A stretch of DNA of 61,104 bases. Origin: a virus. The notes under the pieces were generated by a model. It worked only from the letters and a program-made list of their open reading frames with translations, had not been told where the DNA came from and searched no databases. Of this stretch, positions 14,197-20,778 are shown piece after piece. A program made the translations under genes and the position numbers. The stretch lies in the IMG/VR virus record IMGVR_UViG_3300027833_000051, positions 1-61,104 of that record; one strand, given 5' to 3'. Numbering within the stretch: the first letter of the stretch is position 1; each line of letters opens with the position of its first letter.

Positions 14197-15203
14197 TGAG
14201 ATATAAAGATATAAAAATAATAGTACGTGAAGAAAATGCAGAGTTGCCTATAAAAGATGCATATATTGTCCTAGTACGGTTTTCAGATGATTCACAAATA
14301 CGTATTGGTCCTATTCCGGTAGATGTTCTTACAAGTACTGATTTTAGAGAAAAATTAATAGCTAGACTCAAACGATCGTATAATGATTTAACTGTTTCAA
14401 GGTTTTACATCGAAGGTGACCCTGGTACTAACTACCCGTTTAATGTATTAAAGAGAGACGAAATTGCCGATCCCGATGATGTTAATGCTGTACCAGATTT
14501 TAGTGACGACGATAGTGAAACATCAGATATTGGCGAAATTGAGCCTCAAGACGGTGACGAAACTTCTAGCGATGACGACAAACAAGAATTTCCTGTAACA
14601 GGAGTTGGTACAATCTCATCTGCTGAAGCAGCAGAGCAATATAATTCATACGCAGATAGCGTTGACAAGGATCGAGATAATAAACATGACGAAACAGGTG
14701 AGCCAGTATCACGCATGAATGACGAGGGCAAGTTTGTAGATGCTGAAGGTAATATATTAGATATTCCAGCAAATAGCGTCAATCTTCCGTCGTTTGACCC
14801 TAGTAAGTTTGAACCAAGCGACAGTGGCGGCAGTGGTGGTGGTGGCATGACAGGCGAACAAGAAGCTGAAGTACCTAGCATTATCGAAGATTTATTTAAC
14901 GCTATGGACGGACTTGGTACAAACGAAGGTGGGTTGATTGCTGCACTAAGGCGTGTTATAACACCTGATCATTTTATTGAAGTACGAAAGCAATATCAAA
15001 ATGAATATGGCGATAAATTAGGTGAACGTATTAAAAGTGAATTCCAGATTGAGTCTGCAACGTTTGCACCAAATCTACAACAACAACTAAATGAATTAAA
15101 TACAGAGATGAGAAGACTCGGATGGCAATTAGTTCGACCAAAAGGTATACGAATCTTTAATGGACTTATTTGGAAAAAATATTCCGCACCGGAGTCAGAA
15201 TAA
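14196..15203 (+). CDS. Protein with annexin-like repeat and capsid-targeting-like leader
   Basis: 335 residues from the ATG at 14196 in the TAATG junction; a GGAGGA site sits just before it, so the longer frame from 14178 is unlikely. The leader MRYKDIKIIV is nearly the same as that of the preceding gene, including at the DNA level. A beta-rich domain follows (about 20-85), then an acidic disordered stretch and a Gly-rich linker (about 208-220). Residues about 229-280 read like one annexin repeat: LFNAMDGLGTNE, then LIAALRRV, then IEVRKQYQNEYGDKLGERIKSEF split over two helices. GLGT is the calcium-loop signature of annexins. The remainder is helical with a W-Q-L-V end. The function is unknown. 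Confidence 0.75.
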   Translation: MRYKDIKIIVREENAELPIKDAYIVLVRFSDDSQIRIGPIPVDVLTSTDFREKLIARLKRSYNDLTVSRFYIEGDPGTNYPFNVLKRDEIADPDDVNAVPDFSDDDSETSDIGEIEPQDGDETSSDDDKQEFPVTGVGTISSAEAAEQYNSYADSVDKDRDNKHDETGEPVSRMNDEGKFVDAEGNILDIPANSVNLPSFDPSKFEPSDSGGSGGGGMTGEQEAEVPSIIEDLFNAMDGLGTNEGGLIAALRRVITPDHFIEVRKQYQNEYGDKLGERIKSEFQIESATFAPNLQQQLNELNTEMRRLGWQLVRPKGIRIFNGLIWKKYSAPESE

Positions 15204-16711
15204 TGCAACATTTTTATGATGGACAAATAAGACGATACATAACACAGATCGTACGCCTTATGAGTAATTTTTCTGTTAAGGATGGCAAAGGCGCTCTTAC
15301 GCAAATCCCAGTAATATACGGTGATTTAACTCGTCAAGTTGCTAACATTATTAGAGAGAACAGTGAAAATAAGATTCCAAGTGCTCCGCGAATGGCAGTA
15401 TATATTACTGGCTTAGAACAAGACACTACTCGAATGTCTGATAGTAGCTATGTTAACAAAGTTAATATTAGAGAACGTGCATACGATGCAACCGGTAATG
15501 AATATCTAAATACTGAAGGCAAGAACTATACTGTTGAACGACTAATGCCAACTCCTTATACATTAACTGTAAATGTAGATATTTGGAGTTCTAATACAGA
15601 TCAAAAATTACAAATACTAGAACAAATATTAATGTTGTTTAATCCTAGTTTAGAAATACAAACAACTGATAACTACATCGACTGGACAAGTCTAAGCGTA
15701 GTAAATCTAACAAATACTGTGTTCAGTAGCAGAAGTATTCCAGTAGGTACAGAGAGTGATATTGATATTGCTACTCTAACATTTAGTACTCCTATCTATA
15801 TTAGTCCTCCAGTTAAGGTAAAACGCCTAGGTGTTATTACACAAGTTATACAAAGTATATTCAACGAACGCCAAGGCACGATTGATTTAGATCTATCAAG
15901 AGCAGGTGGGTATGCTTCATCTACTGCACAAGCTGATATTAAAACTAAAGTAGTAGCTGTTGATGATTTTGATAGCGTTACTGGAGTTGAAGAACAAATT
16001 ATAAATGAAGGTACAACTCTTGCTGATGTTAATTCTTCTATAATTAATTCACATGATAATTACGGTTTATTAATAATGGGCACAACTGCTAAATTAGTTA
16101 ATAAAGGTGTAGTTGGGGCTGAATCATGGACAGGGTATTTAAAATCTATGCCGTTTGAATTTACTACAGGTGTTACTGAGTTAAGATTGTCTAGACAAGA
16201 CTTATCAAATGACATTATAGGAACTGTAGTAGTTAATTCGGTTGATCCCTATCAATTGGCAATTACATGGGACACTGATAGTTTACCTGCAGACACAGTT
16301 ATTCCTGGACCAAATGGCGATAAGAATAAAATTGACTATATTATTAATCCGTATAAAACTAATCCAAGTTCATTAAAGTCAGGCAACCCACGCATACTGA
16401 TATTATCTGATATTAATGACAGTGAAAATGTAGGACAAGATGCCGGATATGAAACACCTGATAACTATGCATATGACGGTCCAGATGCTTGGAAAAATAC
16501 AGACGGCACCGACTTTGTAGCAGGTGCTAATGATATTATCGAATGGAACGGTACTGCTTGGTCTATTGTGTTTGACGCAAGTACGCAAGATGACACGGTT
16601 ATATACACTTCAAATCTTACTACTGGTAAGCAATATAGATACCAAAACGACGAATGGATACTAGCATACGATGGTGAATATCCAAGAGGCACCTGGAGAC
16701 TAGCATACTAA
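15203..16711 (+). CDS. gp15: Tail terminator / sheath stabiliser (T4 gp15 type)
   Basis: 502 residues from the ATG in the TAATG overlap (MQHFYDGQIRRYI); the open frame extends upstream but lacks a better start. The first 250 residues align by eye with T4 gp15 (272 residues): F-Y-x-x-x-x-R-R-Y, F-S-V-K, V-P/I-x-Y-G-D near residue 37, a P-R-M-A-V-Y-I-T-G strand, PTPYTLTVNVDIWSSN and LQILEQILMLFNPSLEI, then TFSTPIYISPPV. gp15 caps the finished tail and binds the neck. The extra 250 residues at the C-terminus, rich in Asn, Asp and Tyr with a W-N-G-T-A-W pattern, are not in T4 and may form surface domains. It ends the plus-strand structural operon. Confidence 0.82.
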   Translation: MQHFYDGQIRRYITQIVRLMSNFSVKDGKGALTQIPVIYGDLTRQVANIIRENSENKIPSAPRMAVYITGLEQDTTRMSDSSYVNKVNIRERAYDATGNEYLNTEGKNYTVERLMPTPYTLTVNVDIWSSNTDQKLQILEQILMLFNPSLEIQTTDNYIDWTSLSVVNLTNTVFSSRSIPVGTESDIDIATLTFSTPIYISPPVKVKRLGVITQVIQSIFNERQGTIDLDLSRAGGYASSTAQADIKTKVVAVDDFDSVTGVEEQIINEGTTLADVNSSIINSHDNYGLLIMGTTAKLVNKGVVGAESWTGYLKSMPFEFTTGVTELRLSRQDLSNDIIGTVVVNSVDPYQLAITWDTDSLPADTVIPGPNGDKNKIDYIINPYKTNPSSLKSGNPRILILSDINDSENVGQDAGYETPDNYAYDGPDAWKNTDGTDFVAGANDIIEWNGTAWSIVFDASTQDDTVIYTSNLTTGKQYRYQNDEWILAYDGEYPRGTWRLAY

Positions 16712-16724
16712 GATAATTATTAGT

Positions 16725-17162
16725 ATGAACTCAAACAACATTATTTGCAGTGGTGCTATTGTATATTCCCTCAATACTCAACGATTTTTATTCTTACATA
16801 GAGTAAAAGGACGTTCAGGAAAGCTATGGGGATTAGTAGGTGGAACAACCGAGGCAGCTGAAACTCCTTGGGAAGGGCTACAGCGTGAAATATTTGAAGA
16901 AATAGGTGAGATTACAATTAAGAAGACAATGCCTTTAGAGACATTTGTTAGTAATGACTCTCGCTTTCGATTTCACACATATCTTTGCGTAGTTGACAAA
17001 GAATTTATGCCAATATTAAATGACGAACATGACGGCTATGCCTGGGTTAATTTTGGTATGTGGCCAAAGCCTCTACATCACGGACTGCACAATACATTAA
17101 AAAATAAAGTCAATGTAGACAAATTAAAAACAGTATTCAAAGTTATAGATTTACTTGACTAA
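16725..17162 (+). CDS. Nudix hydrolase
   Basis: 145 residues. Residues 40-62 hold a near-complete Nudix box: Gly, five residues, Glu, seven residues, then R-E-I-F-E-E-I-G. The usual hydrophobic residue after the last Gly is Glu, followed by Ile. Nudix enzymes cleave nucleoside diphosphates linked to another group, such as nucleotide sugars, with magnesium bound by the box glutamates. The IVYSLNTQRFLFLHRV strand pair and GKLWGLVGG turn that normally lead into the box are present. It starts 13 bases after gp15 and leads the sugar genes, so nucleotide-sugar housekeeping is plausible, but mRNA or nucleotide cleansing roles seen in other phage Nudix proteins cannot be excluded. No strong ribosome-binding site is visible. 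Confidence 0.85.
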   Translation: MNSNNIICSGAIVYSLNTQRFLFLHRVKGRSGKLWGLVGGTTEAAETPWEGLQREIFEEIGEITIKKTMPLETFVSNDSRFRFHTYLCVVDKEFMPILNDEHDGYAWVNFGMWPKPLHHGLHNTLKNKVNVDKLKTVFKVIDLLD

Positions 17163-17189
17163 TTAACTAAGAGGTAGTATAATAACATT

Positions 17190-18332
17190 ATGACAAAAGT
17201 ATTAGTAATCGGCGATATAATAATCGACAAATATATTTATGGAACTTCTAACAGGTTAAGTCCCGAAGGTCCTATTCCTATTGTGAATTTAGAAAGTGTA
17301 AGAGAAACGTCAGGTGGCGCAGGAAATCTTTTTGAGAATCTAAAGTCTCTCGGTGTAGATGCAGATTTGTTAACTTACGACGGCGACAAAAGTGTTAAGA
17401 CTCGTGTGTTTAGTGATAGTCATTATGTTACACGTATCGACGAAGATCATATTATTGATGGTGATCAAATGTTACTTGATATTAAAAAGATTGATTTTTC
17501 TCCGTATACTTACGTTGTGTTAAGTGATTATGCTAAAGGTGTGTTAACTTACGCAAAAGAAATAATTGCACACATTAATACATTTGGTTGTAAAGTAATT
17601 GTAGACCCAAAGAGAGATGCTAGTCATTATGAAGGTGCCTGGCTTATTAAACCTAATAAACTAGAAGAAACTCAATACAACTTTAGTGAACATGACTGGA
17701 ACTGGATTGTAACAGATTCTAATTTGCCAGTTCGTGCAAAGATTGATAATATTTCATACACTATACAGCCTAAAGATGTTGATGTAAATGATGTTACTGG
17801 TGCAGGAGACTGCTTCTTAGCAGCTTTTGTATATGCATTAGTCGACGGTATTACTATGCACAACGCCCTTAAATTAGCGTGTGCAGGCGCAACAGAAAGC
17901 GTAAAGCATGTAGGCACATATGTTCTTGAAGAACGCGATTTAAAGAAAAAAGTTATCTTTACAAACGGCTGCTTTGACGTTCTGCACAAAGGCCACCTTA
18001 CACTGCTTAAAAAAGCCCGTAACATGGGTGATAAGCTAATTGTTGGCCTAAACAGCGACAGTAGCGTTAATACTTTAAAAGGCGGGGATAGACCGTTTAA
18101 CGACATACAAACAAGAATTGAACAATTAGAATTAATTCCATATGTTGACGAAGTAATAGTATTTGATGAATATGATCCTATACTTCTTATTAAAAAGCTA
18201 AGACCAGATATTATTGTAAAAGGCGGAGACTATCGTGTAGAGGAAGTTGTCGGTCACGACATTGCACCTGTGCGCATTATTCCATTAGTAGAAGGTTACA
18301 GTACTACTGAAATATTAAAGGACCGTAAGTGA
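17190..18332 (+). CDS. hldE: Bifunctional heptose 7-phosphate kinase / heptose 1-phosphate adenylyltransferase (HldE-like)
   Basis: 380 residues against 477 in E. coli HldE. The N-terminal PfkB-type kinase (about 1-245) has LSPEGPIPIV, SGGAGN, VVLSDYAKG and DVTGAGD near residue 200, whose Asp is the catalytic base. The C-terminal nucleotidyltransferase (about 250-380) has TNGCFDVLHKGHL with the HxGH motif, NSDSSVNTLKG, IVKGGDY and an STTEIL end. In bacteria this protein adds phosphate at position 1 of D-glycero-D-manno-heptose 7-phosphate, then transfers AMP to make ADP-heptose. The kinase half is about 70 residues short, mainly in the middle, so its activity needs proof. It has an AAGAGGT site and overlaps the next gene by four bases (GTGA). 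Confidence 0.88.
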   Translation: MTKVLVIGDIIIDKYIYGTSNRLSPEGPIPIVNLESVRETSGGAGNLFENLKSLGVDADLLTYDGDKSVKTRVFSDSHYVTRIDEDHIIDGDQMLLDIKKIDFSPYTYVVLSDYAKGVLTYAKEIIAHINTFGCKVIVDPKRDASHYEGAWLIKPNKLEETQYNFSEHDWNWIVTDSNLPVRAKIDNISYTIQPKDVDVNDVTGAGDCFLAAFVYALVDGITMHNALKLACAGATESVKHVGTYVLEERDLKKKVIFTNGCFDVLHKGHLTLLKKARNMGDKLIVGLNSDSSVNTLKGGDRPFNDIQTRIEQLELIPYVDEVIVFDEYDPILLIKKLRPDIIVKGGDYRVEEVVGHDIAPVRIIPLVEGYSTTEILKDRK

Positions 18333-19141
18333 AAATATTAATTACAGGTCATGAAGGATTTATAGGTAAAAACTTAGCACCATTCCTTGACAAAGATAAT
18401 GAGCTATTTGGTTATGAATTTAATCCCGAATCGTTGCCTGATGTTACTGGATATGACTGGGTAATACACATAGGGGCAATTAGCTCAACAACAGAACGAG
18501 ATATAGATAAAGTAATGTTGCAGAACTATGAATTTTCAAAATGGTTGTTTAACGAATGCAATAACAGAGGTGTAAATTTACAATATGCATCTAGTGCAAG
18601 CGTATACGGCACCAATATTGATTTTAATGAAGATGCGCCAAAGCAACCGCAAAGTTATTATGCAACTAGTAAGTATTTGTTTGATCGCTGGGTGATGCAG
18701 CAGTCGCATAATATTATAGTTCAAGGGTTTCGGTATTTCAATGTTTACGGCCCGTACGAAGATCACAAAGGCGACCAAGCAAGTCCTGTGTCTAAGTTCT
18801 TTAAACAAGCACGAGAGAAGGGCATTATTACTCTTTTTGAAAACAGTGACAAATATAAACGAGACTTTGTATATGTAGGCGACTGCTGTAACATACATCG
18901 TTATATGCTAACTTCGACTGAAACTGGTATATTTAATATTGGAACAGGTGTAGCAACTAGCTTTCAGACTATTGCAGAACTTATTGCTAAACGATTTAAC
19001 GCTAAAATTAAATACATACCAATGCCTGATTCACTAAATGGTCAATACCAAGAATACACTTGTGCAGACATATCTCAGTTAAGTAAATTAGTTAATATAA
19101 ACTTTACAACTCCAGAGGATTTTATAAATGGAAGAAACTAA
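18329..19141 (+). CDS. hldD: ADP-heptose 6-epimerase-like protein (HldD/RfaD type)
   Basis: 270 residues from a GTG inside the preceding stop (GTGA); E. coli HldD has 310. It is an extended SDR enzyme that would turn ADP-D-glycero into ADP-L-glycero-D-manno-heptose. The Rossmann motif GHEGFIG (residues 7-13) and the Y-x-x-x-K pair (YYATSKY, about 110-116) are intact. Family-specific segments are strong: VIHIGAISSTTE, LQYASSASVYG, GFRYFNVYGPYEDHKG, KRDFVYVGD and GIFNIGTGVATSFQ, followed by the MPDSLNGQYQEYT end. These match HldD far better than general sugar epimerases. The first loop after the Rossmann motif is shorter than usual. It overlaps the cupin gene by 14 bases. Confidence 0.9.
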   Translation: MKILITGHEGFIGKNLAPFLDKDNELFGYEFNPESLPDVTGYDWVIHIGAISSTTERDIDKVMLQNYEFSKWLFNECNNRGVNLQYASSASVYGTNIDFNEDAPKQPQSYYATSKYLFDRWVMQQSHNIIVQGFRYFNVYGPYEDHKGDQASPVSKFFKQAREKGIITLFENSDKYKRDFVYVGDCCNIHRYMLTSTETGIFNIGTGVATSFQTIAELIAKRFNAKIKYIPMPDSLNGQYQEYTCADISQLSKLVNINFTTPEDFINGRN

Positions 19142-19523
19142 CCAACCAACAAGACTAAGTGGCGCAGTAGAAAAAGGATGGGGTTATGAACTTATCTGGG
19201 CTACTAGTGATGATTACTGTGGTAAGATTATGTTCTTTAACAAAGTAGGTGGCAAAACAAGTATGCACTTTCATAAAATAAAAGATGAAACTTGGTTTGT
19301 AAATAGTGGTCGCTTTAAAGTAAGATATATTGATACTAAAGATTCTACAATGTACGAGAAGGAAATAGGTGAAGGCGAAGTATGGCACAATCCACCGTTA
19401 ATGCCTCATCAACTAATAGCAATGGAAGATGGTGCTAGTTTAACCGAAGTTAGTACTGCGGATAGTGTAGAAGATAATTATCGTATCGGTCCTGGTGATA
19501 GCCAGGCTGATGATACAGAATAA
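19128..19523 (+). CDS. Cupin-fold sugar-related protein (type II phosphomannose isomerase-like)
   Basis: 131 residues forming one cupin barrel. WGYELIW near residue 18 and the metal motif MHFHKIKDETWFVNSG (about 45-60, with the H-x-H and later E ligands) are followed by the second motif P-L-M-P-H-Q-L near residue 88. This layout is that of the cupin domain of type II mannose-6-phosphate isomerases and of free-standing sugar-binding cupins. Its start lies inside the end of the HldD-like gene, so it belongs to the same operon. The reaction is not known: isomerisation of a sugar phosphate is plausible, and it might supply a step missing from the heptose route, but that is speculation. Confidence 0.78.
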   Translation: MEETNQPTRLSGAVEKGWGYELIWATSDDYCGKIMFFNKVGGKTSMHFHKIKDETWFVNSGRFKVRYIDTKDSTMYEKEIGEGEVWHNPPLMPHQLIAMEDGASLTEVSTADSVEDNYRIGPGDSQADDTE

Positions 19524-19528
19524 ACACA

Positions 19529-20158
19529 ATGTACGATAAAAATAATATTGCACCTAAGTGTGTTATAGGATTAGATCGCGATGGTGTAATTAATGTTGAT
19601 CGCGGCACTTACACTTATAGGCCTCAAGACTTTATGCCAATACCTGGAAGTTTGGATGCAGTTGCTAGACTACGAAAGATGGGTCATAAAATTGCAATTA
19701 TTACTAATCAAGGCGGCATTGCAAAAGGATTATATACTGCGAATGATGTAGAACGTGTTCATGATTACATGTTTTCATTATTAGGACAAGCTGGGTGCGA
19801 TAGCATAGATGCTTTATACTACAGTGAGTCGAGCGCACGTAGTGACGTCCTTGCTAAACCAAATACAGGAATGTTTAAGTATTGCGAACAAGATGTTCCA
19901 TTTATTAAATTTAATAAAGGTTACTTTGTAGGCGATAAAATGTCTGATTTAAAGGCAGCGTTTAAAATAGGTGCAAAGCCTATTCTAGTACGTACCGGAC
20001 ACGGCGAAGAAACTATTAAAGAATTAAATAAATTTACTAATCAAAAGATAAAGAAAAAGACCATCATATTTGACGATCTTAGTTCTTTTGCAGATTGGAT
20101 AGAGTCTAAAAATATTAATTCTAATTCTAATAGCTCTATTAAATATTCTATTAGTTAG
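19529..20158 (+). CDS. gmhB: Heptose bisphosphate phosphatase-like HAD protein (GmhB type)
   Basis: 209 residues; E. coli GmhB has 191. The family removes the 7-phosphate from heptose 1,7-bisphosphate, the step between the two HldE reactions. HAD motif I is GLDRDGVIN with Asp16 and Asp18, motif II ITNQGG near 63, motif III the Lys of AKPNTGMF near 111, and motif IV VGDKMSD near 131. The stretch INVDRGTYTYRPQDFMPIPG is GmhB-like. The usual Cys/His zinc loop between motifs II and III is absent, replaced by SESSARSDVLAKP, as in some zinc-free relatives. It could instead act on a related sugar bisphosphate. The gene ends 8 bases inside the convergent oxygenase gene, in a long inverted repeat. Confidence 0.8.
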   Translation: MYDKNNIAPKCVIGLDRDGVINVDRGTYTYRPQDFMPIPGSLDAVARLRKMGHKIAIITNQGGIAKGLYTANDVERVHDYMFSLLGQAGCDSIDALYYSESSARSDVLAKPNTGMFKYCEQDVPFIKFNKGYFVGDKMSDLKAAFKIGAKPILVRTGHGEETIKELNKFTNQKIKKKTIIFDDLSSFADWIESKNINSNSNSSIKYSIS

Positions 20159-20183
20159 TAGCGCCTGTTTCTAATAGAATATT
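20142..20183. terminator. Bidirectional terminator-like inverted repeat
   Basis: A perfect 13-bp inverted repeat (AATATTCTATTAG at 20142-20154 and its complement at 20171-20183) with a 16-base loop spans both converging stop codons. It is AT-rich with no long U-tract, so it may stop or stabilise both transcripts. Confidence 0.6.
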
Positions 20184-20777
20184 AAAGGATAAACTAATAC
20201 GATCAGTATCAGTTTTATTTTCATTAACTCCGTGATCTAGATGACTAGGCCACATAACTGTTCTACCTTGCTCAGGCACAAACTGGGCTTCGTTTATTAC
20301 ACTTCCAATCGGATTACTTTTTAATGCTTTATTAGCATTTCTAAAAACTATATCACCGTCTTTGCCAGATGTCTTAAACCAATAGACTCCGCTAATTGAA
20401 TTAGTGCCGTGATCATGAATGTGTGCATATAATCCAGGTTTAGTAAGTGTTAACCACGAAGTACTAAGCACAGGTTTAAATCCTTCTTTAACTTGCATCA
20501 TGTTCATATAATTTTCACAGTGGTGTAGAATAAAAGATTTAGCAACTTTCATATCTTCATCGTTTAAGATAGACGTTGCAAAGTCGCCTTTATTAGATAG
20601 TTGTTGCGAGCTAGAGTCCCAATTTGGATTTTGCCCCCAAAGTTCATTTGAATACAGTTTGTCAACTACTCGCTGTATTTCTCCTTGCACTTCGTCGTAT
20701 TCTGTATCTTCTAGTTTATGTGTATATAACGGAGTAGGAAATAACGATATTATTTGACCTTCATTTTGTTCATCCAT
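20151..20777 (-). CDS. 2OG-Fe(II) oxygenase-like protein (2OG-FeII_Oxy_5 type)
   Basis: 208 residues. The start ISLFPTPLYTHKL is the usual opening of this family. Residues about 116-128 (AHIHDHGTNSISGVYWF) give the H-x-H...S-G-V-Y motif, WPSHLDHGVNEN near 174 the second iron-binding His, and DRISLSFNI near 195 the Arg that holds 2-oxoglutarate. Such enzymes use iron, oxygen and 2-oxoglutarate to hydroxylate a substrate; members are common in marine phages but their substrates are mostly unknown. It directly follows the carbamoyltransferase (1-base gap) on the same transcript, so it may modify the same glycan or a nucleotide-sugar. A protein-hydroxylating role is an alternative. Confidence 0.82.
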   Translation of the reverse strand: MDEQNEGQIISLFPTPLYTHKLEDTEYDEVQGEIQRVVDKLYSNELWGQNPNWDSSSQQLSNKGDFATSILNDEDMKVAKSFILHHCENYMNMMQVKEGFKPVLSTSWLTLTKPGLYAHIHDHGTNSISGVYWFKTSGKDGDIVFRNANKALKSNPIGSVINEAQFVPEQGRTVMWPSHLDHGVNENKTDTDRISLSFNILLETGATN

Positions 20778-20778
20778 A

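Noticed and set aside
17672-18106. Minus-strand open frame inside the HldE-like gene
   Set aside because: The plus-strand frame has clear kinase and nucleotidyltransferase motifs; this one is a shadow.
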